In this document: piece after piece, positions 9,201 through 16,624 of the stretch
How the letters are laid out: the number at the start of each line of letters is the position of its first letter
Position numbering within the stretch: position 1 is the first letter of the stretch
Virus record (IMG/VR): IMGVR_UViG_3300023116_004668
Span: 1 to 21,387 of that record
Origin: a virus
Reading direction: 5' to 3' (one strand)
DNA: 21,387 nucleotides
Position numbers and translations under genes: made by a program
Notes under the pieces: generated by a model
Databases searched by the model: none
Seen by the model: only the letters and a program-made list of their open reading frames with translations
Told to the model about the DNA's origin: nothing

Positions 9201-12200
9201 CTTGATACCATCACCAGCAGCTTTCAACACTTTTCTAATTTGATCAGCAAGGAACGAAGCAAAGACCTTAAGTTTATCAACACCAGCAGCAACAACCGCT
9301 CTAACTTGAGCAGCAGCACGCAAACCAAAAGCTTTAACCTTGACAAGCCCAGACATGACAGCAGCTGCAATATTCTTCGCTGCCACCGCAAGTCTTGCAG
9401 TCAAAGACACAAAGAAATCTTTAATATTGACCGCAACAGAAACTATCTTCTTAATAACATGGCCAGCAAAAACCTTAATCTGACCAGCAAGATAGCTTGC
9501 AGCAGCCTTAATCTTGGCACGGAAACCCGGAGGCAACAAAGTATTAGTAATAACCTTTAATTCTTTACCAATCTTAGCCCACTCAGTAACAAGAACTTCT
9601 CCACTCCAAATACCCTTAAGATCAATAGCCTGAGCCAGACGACCAGCACTCACCTTTGGTATCTTCATAGCGCCAACAGCACGACCAGCCAAACGACCAA
9701 CACCACCACCAGCCTTCTTAACAGCACCAGTCAACCTAGGAGCCATCTGAGACAACAACGATGCGCTCTCCCTACCAAAATTACTAAACCAATTACCGAC
9801 ACCACGAACACCTGCACCCAAAGCAGCCGCACCAGCTACAACCTTATCTTTACCAGCTTTAAGCTTTGTACCAATACCAGCAATAAAACCAGCTTTTCCA
9901 ATCTTTCCAAACTGCGTCGCTATAACATTCAACAAAGCAACAGCAGCCCCTCCGCCTTTGGCAATAGCCTTCACAGCAGTAGCACCAGCCAACTTCAAAG
10001 GCGGAATGAACACAGCAGCAGTAGTACCAATCTTCTTAAACTCATCCCTGCTCTGATCGATAGCAAACTTGATTCTGCCACTCACCTTCGCAACATCATA
10101 AGTAAACTCACCCACTGACGCATCAACAACCTGACTCATCACCGCAAATGAATTCGCAATATCAAATGGATCAATATCATCAATCGCCTTAACAGCAACC
10201 GCTGTAGCACCTGCTGCTTCAGCCTTAGCCTCATCAACAGCAACACCCACACCCTCACCAAGCAAACCAACCGCAACCGCCAAGGCATCCAAATCATCTT
10301 GAACCTCTTGAACAGACTTAATCGTAACAGGAACAGCCTCAACAACAGACTTAGTAGCACCACCAAGACCCGCACAAATCGTTTCTGCACCAGCAGTCAA
10401 ATTCAAAGCAAGCTGCTCAACCTCACCACCAACATCAGTAACAGCATCAACTGCAACCGCCGACGCTGCTGCTGCTTGAGCACCAACTGTCGCAGTCGCA
10501 ACACCAACAGAATCAGAAAGAGCATTGAAATACACAGCAAGATGATCAGGATTAATATCATCAATAGCATTAGTTGCAACAGCAGCAGCCTGAACAGTCT
10601 CAGCCTGAACTTCATCAATAGCCGCCTGAACAGGATTCATACCAGCAACTAATGTCTGGCCTAGATCTTCAACGCTAGCACCAGTTTTTTCAATCTCCCT
10701 CAATGCGGCTTCAACAGCCTGCATCACCTTAATAGCAACAACATCAGCTTCAAGAGTTCCAGCAGCAAGTCTCTTAGCAAAAGTTGAATAATTTGCGCTA
10801 ACCTTATTCTTAAGAGTTTTATCTCCAGCAATAAGTTCACGAAGAGCCTCTGCGAGCTTCGCTCTATCCCCACCAGAAGCAGCAATTGCTTTATTGATAT
10901 AATCAATTTGAGGTTGCGTCAACTCTCTATTAAGAACAGCAAGTCTACCCTTAAGATTAGCAACCTGCCTTTGTGCCGCTGTATCTCCAGAATTAGCAGC
11001 AGCCTGAGCCGCAGCAATCTGCCTCTCTAAATTATCAACAATAGCTTGTTGAAGCTCAGCAGCCTTGAGACCCAAGCCACTCAAAGTTGCCCCTGCACCT
11101 GTAGGACCGACAGCGCCACCACGAATAAGAGGAACCGAACCTCTTGCAGCTAGCTGTGCAGCAGGAAGGCTGTCATTAATTCTTTGCTTAATAAAAGCAG
11201 CAGCCCTCATTCCAGTAAGACCTTGCGTTTTAGCTTGGGCAATCGCTTGCTTAGTAATATTTAATAGGTTGTTATTAAGTGCCTCTCTATATCTTTCGAC
11301 AGCACGGGCAACCATACGAAGCTTATCTGATTTTGTGACACCGCTCATCCCAGCAACTGCCTTCTCAGCCCTTCTTGTTATATCAGCAACACCTTGAGAA
11401 ATCTGACCTGCCGCTCTAGAATTAAATCTTTGAACAATAGACTCAGGTGTAGCAAAATTACGACCTCGCATCGGGAAAGCGTCAGTAGGCATCGCTGCAA
11501 CACGCATCACATCTTTCAGGCTGTTAACAGCAGGCGAATAACCACGAAGACTACGAGGAGTTTGTGGCCCAACCGCTCTAGTAAAATCAGTAGTTAACCC
11601 CTGAAGCCCAAAAAGCGTCTTCTGTCGTCTAGCTTGTGCTTTCGTAGCAGCAGCAAGTTCAGCTTCGGCTTCTGTTGCTGCCTTTTGTGCTGCCTGATAT
11701 TTAACATCGTTTGCAAGCTCCATAGCAACAGCTTGTTGACGTACTTCTCTAAACTTTAATTGATCTTTTAATTCTTGCTGAGTCAGCAATTTCTGTTTAA
11801 CCTGCTGCCTCAGCTCTTGCTCAGAGAATGATAGCAACTTATTCTGTGCAGTTACATCCTGAACACGGATATTAAACTGCTTCGCCATTAATGTATTAAC
11901 CTTGCTACTAAAACCTCTCTGGCTAACAATATTTCTACGCACTTTTTCTAGCTGAGCGTTTGCGCTATCATGTTTTACCCGAGCCTTAAGAGCTGCCCTA
12001 GAAGATGCTTGCAAATTTCTATGAGCATCTACAGTAGCACTTTCTAGAATCTTCATTCCAGAACTATAAGCAGTAGACGCTTTAACAGCAGGAGTTAATG
12101 CTTTATTCAAAGCAATAGCCTGAGAGTTTGCTCTCTGTATCGATCTGAACATATCAGGAGGAGTCTCAAAACGGGAGGGTAGAAGTTTACCTGCCGCCTT

Positions 12201-15200
12201 TTTGCCATATTGACCATCATTACTATCAAAACTAGAAACATCTTGCAAGAAATTACCAATACCTCGGCTGAGTGCCCCTGATGCCTTAGTATTAGCCATA
12301 GTTCTAAAACCAGCCCTACCCGGAGTTAGCGACTGCAACGCTCCTTCTTTTATGTCATCAATCAAAGAAGTAATACTTCTCGTAGTCATCTTCTTGAAAC
12401 CCATTTTTTCAAAATCCATACGTCTTAAAGCGTAAAGAACCTCAGGAGCAGGTGCCCTTCCAGCTTTAGCAAAAGCTTGCAAAATCTGTGACTGTATAAC
12501 CTTATTTAAATCTTGACCAGCTTTAGCAGCAACCTTAGCAGCTTTACCAGTTACCTTAGGAGCAGCCACCTTGGGGACAACCGGGGCTGGCGCTTGCATT
12601 GATGCAAGGGCTTTACCAAAAGCTGGACCATACCCAGCAGCAGGGATTCTCGAAACAGCAGGTTTAGGGACAGCGGTGGCTCCTGCAAGGCCCATAGAGG
12701 CACCCGCCATAGCTTTCTGATAGGCTTTTGTCGTGGGGCCAGTAACAAGCTTCTTTCTACCACCAATAGCAGAATTAATACTATCCTTAAGAGCTTGAGT
12801 CGCTGCGCTAGTAGAAGCAGTAGTCGCAGCCTTTGCAGCAACAGGAGCAGCAGCCTGTGTTGCAGAAGAAGCGGCTTGCGCAGCAGCCTGTGTTGCACTA
12901 CCCTGCATTGACGCAAGAGCTGTGCCGAGATAGCCTGTGGCGGGAGGTACGGAAGGTTTTACAACAGGTCTAGGAATAGGCTTAGGAGTAGGCTTAGGAC
13001 CAACAGTCGCAGGAGGCGCTCTTGCACCAGTAGCTCCAGAAGTAGGTGCGGAACGAACAGGGGTAGAAGGACCAACAGGTATAACACCACCAGCAGCCGC
13101 AAGTTTTGTCAATGCATCAATCTTTTTAATACTTAAGCCTTTAATACTAGCCGCAAGATGTGCCATCGCAAGAGCTTGAGCCTCTATCGCAGCAGCAGCA
13201 GCAGTCATCCCAGCAGCATTGCTAGCAAGAATCGCTTCAGTAGCAGCAAATGCAGCCAATCTATCAACAAAAGCTTGAGTCGTTGCTTTCTTCTTAGCTG
13301 CCATAGCTGTAGCTTGCGCAGCAAGCGGGCCGTGTACATTCGCAACAGCACCCGCCAAGATTTGTTCAGCAGCAGCAAGTTGCCTTGTAGCACTAGCAAG
13401 ACCCCTAACAGCAAGGATCTTTCTTTGCTGAGCCTGTGTCAACTGGACAGTTGAAGAAGCTTGAGTTTGCTGAGCAGCAGCTGTTTTAGCAGCTGCTTTA
13501 GCAAACATCTGATTTAATCGGAACAGCCTCCTAAGGTCAGCAGCATCATCACCCCCACCAGACCTAGAAGCTCTATTCAAACGCCTCTGGAACTGCTTCT
13601 TCGTACCTTTAAAGAAATATGTATCTTCACTAATCCTAGACAATTTGCTACCAAACTTATCAAGATTTTTTACTCCAGCAAGAGTATCAGCAGCTAAAGA
13701 AAAACCACCACGACCAAGCAAACTGAATCTCGAAATAGCACCAATAGTTTTAAACATCGTCCCGGCAAGAAGACCCATCACCTGAGTCAAGTTAGAAAAG
13801 ACAGAAATCAGAGGACCTAAAGCCATAGCCATCAAGAACGAACCAGCAATAAAACTCTTAGTCCCATTGCTCATCTCACTAATAAAATTAGCAATCCTCT
13901 TGATAGTAGGCATTAACGAATTCAAAGCATCAACAAGAGGCGGAATTAGCTCCCTGCTGATCCCCTTAAAAGTCTCTTTAGCCCTAGCCAGTTTCACAGC
14001 AGGTGTCTGCAAAGCTCTTTCAAGCTCTTCATTTAACTCAGAACTTGCTTCACCAATACCTCTTGCCTGAGCCAGAATAATCTTGCCAGCCTGACTGCTA
14101 ATCTGATCAAGGACATCACCGCCACCTTCAAGAGTGCTCTTAAGCTCCTGATTAGCTTCAGCCTGACCTTTAGTGATTGCCTCATACAAAGCACTTCCAC
14201 CACTATCAAAACCTTTAGCATACTCATCACCTGCAACTCTAGCAATCTGACCAAGCTCAGCAATATCGCCAGCAGTAAACAGACCACCACCTAAGGCTTT
14301 TCTTAGCTCATCCTCTAAACCAGATTCAATAACAGCCTTGTTTACGTTATCAACAATTGTGTTAGCAATGCCGTAAGCCTCACTTGCGCTATTAGCAAGA
14401 TCCTCTTGGAACCTAGACAACTCAACAAAAGCAGTGAGCATTCTGGAACCCTGACGAACACCGAACAAACGTGCATACAACTCAAGAGCACCCTGCGCAC
14501 CCTTAGCGTTCTCTAATGCAATAAATGATCTTGCCAGCTCAGCGACAGACTCAATACCAACACCGACTTCAAAGTTAAATCCACCAATACTGCCTGCCAG
14601 CTCATCAAGAATCTCCCTGTTCTGTTTAGCTGGAGCAACAAGCCTCTGCAAAGACACTTTGATAGAGTTACCAGAAGCTCCCACCTCAAATCCAGCAGCA
14701 ATCATTGGAGCAAAAGCAGCAGCTGCCTCTGAGGTTGTTAGACCATAAAGGTTTGTCACAGCAATCATTTCAGGGATTGCTTTAGACAATTTCTGCATTG
14801 TAACAACAGTATTGTTCTCAATTGTGTTAAACAGAGCAAGAGTGCCACGCACCTGATCAACCGCTAAACGGTACTGTTCAATGGTTGAAAGTCCACTGCC
14901 CATTGCACGATTAAAGTTCTGAGTGTTAACGGCACCCAAGAACAAAGCCTGAATAAATTCACGGCTAGTTGTTATATCAACATCACCAACTTTTTCAATA
15001 GCAGCAGTAAGTTCAACAAGATCGCCAATAACTTGCGTATCAGTCAAACCAATAGTTGCAAAGTCAGCAGCAATTCCCTGAACAAGATCCCTGGCTACAC
15101 CAAACTTATAGCTAACATTGTCAAGATCTCTTTCCAGCGCTTCAGCAGCTGTTCCCATTCTATCGAATCTCTTCTCCAGAACTTTTTCGTCAAAACCAGC

Positions 15201-15869
15201 TCTTTCTATTTCAACCAGCTTAAACAACACAGCTTCTTGTTGGTTGTACAAATCAAGAGTGGACTGGCCTACAATCTTATTAAACCTAACAACTTCAGTT
15301 TCTAACCGCTTAAAAGAATCCAAACCAAGCCTAAAGAACTGAATCAGTGGCAAAGTTAAACCAATAGTAAGGTTGCGACCAACATACTGAAGGTTCTTAC
15401 CAACATTCAGCAAATTCTTTGATAAAGACTGAGCATCTCTAATCGCAGAGGTAAACCTAATAGCCCTAGAAGCCTTTTGAATATTAGAAAGATTCTTTCT
15501 CGCCTGAAGAAGTTTGGTATCAAACTCAGTCGCCCGACCAATAGCTTTCCTAAATCCGGCACCTATCATATCCTTGCCGAAAGCGCTATTTAAATCATTG
15601 ACCTGCCTTCTGGTCATCTTTAAATGACTGGATAGTACAGCAGCATTCTTGGATGCATCAAGCATGGTTTTTGCGTAAACACGCTGACCATCGGCCCCAT
15701 AGCCTAAAGCAGAGTTTAACGCTTTTTGCGATCTAGCATAATTTTTTGTTTGATCATTTACACGATCAATTGTAGTAATAAGATTTTTTAAACTGCTAGA
15801 AAGATTGGTAATATCACGCTGTACGAAACCCTGCATATGGGCATTTATCAGAATGTCATAATCAGCCAT
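3210..15869 (-). CDS. Tail tape measure protein (4219 aa)
   Basis: The tape measure sets tail length and is ejected through the tube at infection. Residues about 180-495 match the TP901-type tape measure core (a helical segment from LDSFKRLETEVVRFNK to LTAFVELSRFQED, with an ITTSREF and MxKLSKAIPEM region). Residues about 668-710 and 3027-3053 are strongly hydrophobic and could be membrane-inserting. A Pro/Ala/Gly linker covers about 915-1125. Residues about 1130-3000 are Ala/Lys-rich helices with internal repeats. A charged coiled coil (Glu/Gln/Arg) spans about 3626-3740. The C-terminus carries the common tape measure motif: Gly-rich VGGFAVPGFGSTAVPAILHG followed by GEYVLNKAAV (about 4057-4115). 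No peptidase M23, lysozyme or NlpC/P60 motif was seen. The ATG at 15869 has only a weak AGG upstream. At about 0.15 nm per residue the predicted tail is roughly 630 nm. Confidence 0.97.
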   Translation of the reverse strand: MADYDILINAHMQGFVQRDITNLSSSLKNLITTIDRVNDQTKNYARSQKALNSALGYGADGQRVYAKTMLDASKNAAVLSSHLKMTRRQVNDLNSAFGKDMIGAGFRKAIGRATEFDTKLLQARKNLSNIQKASRAIRFTSAIRDAQSLSKNLLNVGKNLQYVGRNLTIGLTLPLIQFFRLGLDSFKRLETEVVRFNKIVGQSTLDLYNQQEAVLFKLVEIERAGFDEKVLEKRFDRMGTAAEALERDLDNVSYKFGVARDLVQGIAADFATIGLTDTQVIGDLVELTAAIEKVGDVDITTSREFIQALFLGAVNTQNFNRAMGSGLSTIEQYRLAVDQVRGTLALFNTIENNTVVTMQKLSKAIPEMIAVTNLYGLTTSEAAAAFAPMIAAGFEVGASGNSIKVSLQRLVAPAKQNREILDELAGSIGGFNFEVGVGIESVAELARSFIALENAKGAQGALELYARLFGVRQGSRMLTAFVELSRFQEDLANSASEAYGIANTIVDNVNKAVIESGLEDELRKALGGGLFTAGDIAELGQIARVAGDEYAKGFDSGGSALYEAITKGQAEANQELKSTLEGGGDVLDQISSQAGKIILAQARGIGEASSELNEELERALQTPAVKLARAKETFKGISRELIPPLVDALNSLMPTIKRIANFISEMSNGTKSFIAGSFLMAMALGPLISVFSNLTQVMGLLAGTMFKTIGAISRFSLLGRGGFSLAADTLAGVKNLDKFGSKLSRISEDTYFFKGTKKQFQRRLNRASRSGGGDDAADLRRLFRLNQMFAKAAAKTAAAQQTQASSTVQLTQAQQRKILAVRGLASATRQLAAAEQILAGAVANVHGPLAAQATAMAAKKKATTQAFVDRLAAFAATEAILASNAAGMTAAAAAIEAQALAMAHLAASIKGLSIKKIDALTKLAAAGGVIPVGPSTPVRSAPTSGATGARAPPATVGPKPTPKPIPRPVVKPSVPPATGYLGTALASMQGSATQAAAQAASSATQAAAPVAAKAATTASTSAATQALKDSINSAIGGRKKLVTGPTTKAYQKAMAGASMGLAGATAVPKPAVSRIPAAGYGPAFGKALASMQAPAPVVPKVAAPKVTGKAAKVAAKAGQDLNKVIQSQILQAFAKAGRAPAPEVLYALRRMDFEKMGFKKMTTRSITSLIDDIKEGALQSLTPGRAGFRTMANTKASGALSRGIGNFLQDVSSFDSNDGQYGKKAAGKLLPSRFETPPDMFRSIQRANSQAIALNKALTPAVKASTAYSSGMKILESATVDAHRNLQASSRAALKARVKHDSANAQLEKVRRNIVSQRGFSSKVNTLMAKQFNIRVQDVTAQNKLLSFSEQELRQQVKQKLLTQQELKDQLKFREVRQQAVAMELANDVKYQAAQKAATEAEAELAAATKAQARRQKTLFGLQGLTTDFTRAVGPQTPRSLRGYSPAVNSLKDVMRVAAMPTDAFPMRGRNFATPESIVQRFNSRAAGQISQGVADITRRAEKAVAGMSGVTKSDKLRMVARAVERYREALNNNLLNITKQAIAQAKTQGLTGMRAAAFIKQRINDSLPAAQLAARGSVPLIRGGAVGPTGAGATLSGLGLKAAELQQAIVDNLERQIAAAQAAANSGDTAAQRQVANLKGRLAVLNRELTQPQIDYINKAIAASGGDRAKLAEALRELIAGDKTLKNKVSANYSTFAKRLAAGTLEADVVAIKVMQAVEAALREIEKTGASVEDLGQTLVAGMNPVQAAIDEVQAETVQAAAVATNAIDDINPDHLAVYFNALSDSVGVATATVGAQAAAASAVAVDAVTDVGGEVEQLALNLTAGAETICAGLGGATKSVVEAVPVTIKSVQEVQDDLDALAVAVGLLGEGVGVAVDEAKAEAAGATAVAVKAIDDIDPFDIANSFAVMSQVVDASVGEFTYDVAKVSGRIKFAIDQSRDEFKKIGTTAAVFIPPLKLAGATAVKAIAKGGGAAVALLNVIATQFGKIGKAGFIAGIGTKLKAGKDKVVAGAAALGAGVRGVGNWFSNFGRESASLLSQMAPRLTGAVKKAGGGVGRLAGRAVGAMKIPKVSAGRLAQAIDLKGIWSGEVLVTEWAKIGKELKVITNTLLPPGFRAKIKAAASYLAGQIKVFAGHVIKKIVSVAVNIKDFFVSLTARLAVAAKNIAAAVMSGLVKVKAFGLRAAAQVRAVVAAGVDKLKVFASFLADQIRKVLKAAGDGIKAAAAFLVRAANTIKGYAVKGLQSLKAGAVAVANTVRGYYTTVVGAVKSIPGMFKNAVASVKTAAQSGLNAIKSGFGAVRKSISGYNRAVGKAVVLDAPVVVQEATAAVVAASKPVIAQVKAGATLTAGAVKVFGAATVRAVSEPSMAIADAQIAIGATKTSRKIEAVVGRAMAAIRAVTSKASAAIKAAQVKIVTSIKTAATAFVSFIKNAGIKTVAFIKDTGAKIAASISAGIEATYKFIGATAIKIVGGVRIAGRQAAAAIFYAGARVDQFFFNLFTALWELEARIRERLAPIKAMAQRAYNAVKVAGYRIGQLMTDPASMFLLLSLYADKARTMILKSGRLLKAKVTSFGRAVYSLIENPGSIMFALSVFFDKHTVGLRKAFAAAKAKVAGAMSRIRLAQVAVINNIISVGNSIEAFVAETVRKVRILQVAIVNGVLSAANAVEAFAISVKTSFINMAKAIKQGALRVAQFLKDAPAMIRAAAKSAAAYVKSTAKAAVAYITSSAKAAAAYVKTAAIQAAKSIKAQAVQIAGFIKAKAAAIKAFAVSTLSAIRGYTVSVLNFLKTVGKVMLQKGKAAAVAAKNIAIKGWNVGKTIGVAGLTIGKSALKIGLSFAKLSAAAGVAVGKIAFQTGKAIAVIGSALVTAKSTARVAQMQAAAQKAGTTLGRGQIFRTAFSESIAGTKAMVTQGWGGVFTAQKGLLNTARTLGKTILTTLGNSVKLLGSLIKAPVQIAAGVIQMLQKNMGGLFEIGKAIGNVFKSIVKLATDLVKGLMTAASQLAKTVVSTVVTIGKSMFGVLKKVTKLVTAGLIFGPAIAGLVAVVIAIKRLTTAFKATGDAEERAVSLKERFSAAVAKLKAALTALFTPFAKGIASLFGLSSGADDAGGAFSNLSALVLVGIEKISGAIERLTQSEGFKKFVDKAVSAMRQLINIVSDIFKGIGALISGESEKSSEAFGRAMDRIKLYMMSVTQILAPIWKGLIAFMLTKLKEFIPKAVSMFSKILEFVSQTFGPTLVKYFAIAILKITDILFSLPTYIPDIVFAMLEAWAKFQLWSVKMTGKLVTKILFTLVNLIPGFGKILGEMIVLLARFLEAAAEKVGGWVKWLDPTYYASKGFEYSTGIDIGDGLANGIARGVSAGAGLVGDALDSLLEYDWNNNAFTEFTGGLEDDLNKFMDIGFDDASDALTQVFDSDTVEGWKDSMSQSIEDALSGSKGNVVDQINEWLFGEGGDMDNVTGGLSGFLANLDIPEYEGSGLQEKIDQFLDGAIEFSNEKFDEFIASIAEKKEEARAEFERKYGVSFDALPFKVESDTVRDIRELSEDIGYAYAQAIDAGGESLTENAENAANSVKDALLDGAQKFIDAVVDILGNAISKLKSDLTEQLQNQKDAYLSVFDEQIAAIDALEKAEQDLFKEQERIEQDRQRMRDRALQQENYRRNRALAIYEGRVDDARMMDLEQRKTDADNAAEDKKISRDRVREEQQRQRDIVRAILERQKEDAAKTFDEIISNFEKFVEEIGKHGTYNQEELEAQFQAIVGEAQLASEDMLSAFEDYYTAIPDLINQYTDPTVGFFETPLNELVQSAKDIFGLESGANDPNTILGATAAMLSGINNQFTDPEGYLQGLSGEVTAVGTAIGAAFDAIVTDEIEPVIQEMNDAIEAFDPDGIMEDALVEANLIIQREYAKMLGSTNSIVDDIADGMDELTKNIITSMAKIEAATSGAAGGINTIGTSLTDVTSGGDWLSEALEDALFAKVDRGGYGRAFGGSADNMNRAVAAMKENILNITGTLNKSDTLAEKQEKINKEIARLPQGAMKAQLQAYFDKLFRQGFFGTGGQFVGAKGGIVPYGKGGVASYGVGGFAVPGFGSTAVPAILHGGEYVLNKAAVDRIGLTSKILESLNKQRLNMGGGISTLPYLPDTRDIKFGIPRPDYGKGAGIVNSYNTNNTTNIYVDNFIGEDEWFRKMLKDYNINHKRTDDRRYGITDPIYTTYKGASF
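7482..7745 (-). repeat. Eight 11-residue (hendecad) repeats in the tape measure
   Basis: Residues about 2709-2796 divide without gaps into eight 11-residue units, beginning AKSAAAYVKST, AKAAVAYITSS and AKAAAAYVKTA, then more divergent units (AVQIAGFIKAK, LSAIRGYTVSV). An aromatic or bulky hydrophobic residue recurs at the seventh position with Lys or Thr near the ninth. Eleven residues make close to three helical turns, so this should be one long straight amphipathic helix. Confidence 0.8.
10086..10595 (-). repeat. About four 41-43-residue repeats in the tape measure
   Basis: Residues about 1759-1928 contain four diverged units, visible as AVATNAIDDINP, AVAVDAVTDVGG, VPVTIKSVQEVQ and AVAVKAIDDIDP, spaced 41, 43 and 43 residues apart. 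The first and last are the most alike. A weaker fifth unit (ADVVAIKVMQAV) may precede them. The segment is acidic and Val/Ala-rich, unlike the basic helices around it. Confidence 0.6.
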
Positions 15870-15900
15870 AAATTACCTACTTATATAAATTATCGCATAG

Positions 15901-16197
15901 TTACTTACTTTCAGCAACGCTATAGCCCATACCAAATGGCAGAGCAGAAAGTTCATAACCAGAAGCAGCCTGCTCTTCTTCTGGCTCATACCAGTCTTCA
16001 TTAAGATCAACATCTGCACCCTGAGAGGCGGCTGCGATCTTCATATCCATAGCGACTTCATTTGAAGAAGCTCTATATAAAAGAAACATCTCCTCAAGTG
16101 TTAAGGAGTCTTCAATCTCATATAAAGATTTCCAAGCCCCGCACCTGACGAGAAGTTCCGATTCATACTTTAGGAGAGGAATGTCTTCCCAGCTCAT
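15901..16197 (-). CDS. Tail assembly chaperone, downstream frame (T-like)
   Basis: This 98-residue acidic protein (from MSWEDIPLLKYE to GMGYSVAESK) sits between the G-like frame and the tape measure, the position of lambda T. In siphophages this frame is usually made only as a fusion to the upstream chaperone by ribosomal frameshifting, and the pair keeps the tape measure soluble while the tube is built around it. The frame here is open upstream of the ATG to 16239, adding a Gly/Glu-rich PFSLSGEEGGSGEA stretch that would act as linker. The frame lies at -1 relative to the G-like gene. Independent initiation at 16197 is also possible: a GGAGAGGAAGG purine run lies 16 bases upstream, which is farther than usual. 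The role is inferred from position; I do not recognise a family motif. Confidence 0.72.
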   Translation of the reverse strand: MSWEDIPLLKYESELLVRCGAWKSLYEIEDSLTLEEMFLLYRASSNEVAMDMKIAAASQGADVDLNEDWYEPEEEQAASGYELSALPFGMGYSVAESK

Positions 16198-16213
16198 GGC
16201 TTCGCCAGAGCCG

Positions 16214-16239
16214 CCTTCCTCTCCGCTCAGAGAGAAGGG
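16214..16239 (-). promoter_or_regulatory. Hairpin and frame overlap at the G/T chaperone junction
   Basis: The two chaperone frames overlap only over CCCTTCTCTC, ending at the TGA at 16229-16227. The left arm CCTTCTCTC (16238-16230) can pair with GAGAGGAAGG (16223-16214) with one bulged G, leaving a six-base loop TGAGCG that contains the G-frame stop codon. A -1 slip would have to occur in the CCT-TCT-CTC codons, but no canonical X-XXY-YYZ heptamer is present. The structure could promote frameshifting, or could hide a purine-rich ribosome-binding site until a terminating ribosome opens it. Confidence 0.5.
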
Positions 16240-16529
16240 TCAGAACCCATTGCAGCAGCCATGACTTCGCCAAACGAACGAAGATCAAGGATGTCCTCAA
16301 GAGCATCTGGATCATTTGCAATATCAGGATCAACTTGTCGCAGAGCAATACCAGCAGCCTTAACCATGAGGTCAATATCCTCATCGCTCATACCGCCTTC
16401 AGTGTTAAGATCCTGAACGGTCTTCATAAACTCTCTAAGCTGACGAATGGTGAGAGGCTTAATAGTTCTCTCAACCCCATCAGCAAAAACAATAGTAGTT
16501 CCTTCAAAGATATCCTTATTCTTTGACAT
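16227..16529 (-). CDS. Tail assembly chaperone, upstream frame (G-like)
   Basis: The 100-residue acidic, helical protein lies directly after the major tail protein, as lambda G does. It begins with a short beta-like segment (TTIVFADGVERTIKPLT), followed by a helix (RQLREFMKTVQDL) and a helical acidic region ending GSDPSL. Such proteins bind the tape measure during tail assembly. The ATG at 16529 has AGGAG (16542-16538) eight bases upstream. Its TGA lies in the loop of a hairpin, and the T-like frame opens only ten bases before that stop, consistent with either frameshift fusion or coupled re-initiation. Assignment rests on gene order and composition. Confidence 0.8.
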   Translation of the reverse strand: MSKNKDIFEGTTIVFADGVERTIKPLTIRQLREFMKTVQDLNTEGGMSDEDIDLMVKAAGIALRQVDPDIANDPDALEDILDLRSFGEVMAAAMGSDPSL

Positions 16530-16560
16530 TTATCTTTCTCCTTTGATTATACGAGCACAA

Positions 16561-16591
16561 TGGCTCCACATGAGTATATCACATGGAGCCA
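16561..16591 (-). other. Intergenic hairpin after the major tail gene
   Basis: TGGCTCCA and TGGAGCCA form a perfect 8-bp stem around a 15-base loop, in which TGA and TCA can pair again. It lies 33 bases after the major tail stop codon and about 31 bases before the next ATG. There is no U-run directly after it on the minus strand, so it is not a standard intrinsic terminator. It may stabilise the 3' end of the major tail message or mark a processing site. The rest of 16530-16624 is AT-rich with nothing else clear apart from the ribosome-binding site. Confidence 0.6.
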
Positions 16592-16624
16592 CTGTATTCG
16601 TAGATATTTAGTTTTTAATTATGA

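Noticed and set aside
13190-13204. GCA trinucleotide runs as a microsatellite or CRISPR-like repeat
   Set aside because: They are Ala codon runs in the tape measure; there are no spacers and no constant-length repeat.
3492-15342. Many short frames on both strands inside the tape measure gene
   Set aside because: All are covered by one uninterrupted 4219-codon frame; their Leu/Arg- or Ser/Asn-rich compositions are what shifted readings of Ala/Lys codons give.
16546-16551. Perfect TATAAT before the G-like chaperone gene
   Set aside because: The expected transcript start would fall inside the gene's AGGAG ribosome-binding site, and no -35 is seen; likely chance in AT-rich DNA.
16561-16591. Reading the intergenic hairpin as an intrinsic terminator
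   Set aside because: No U-run follows on the transcribed strand, and essential tail genes lie directly downstream.
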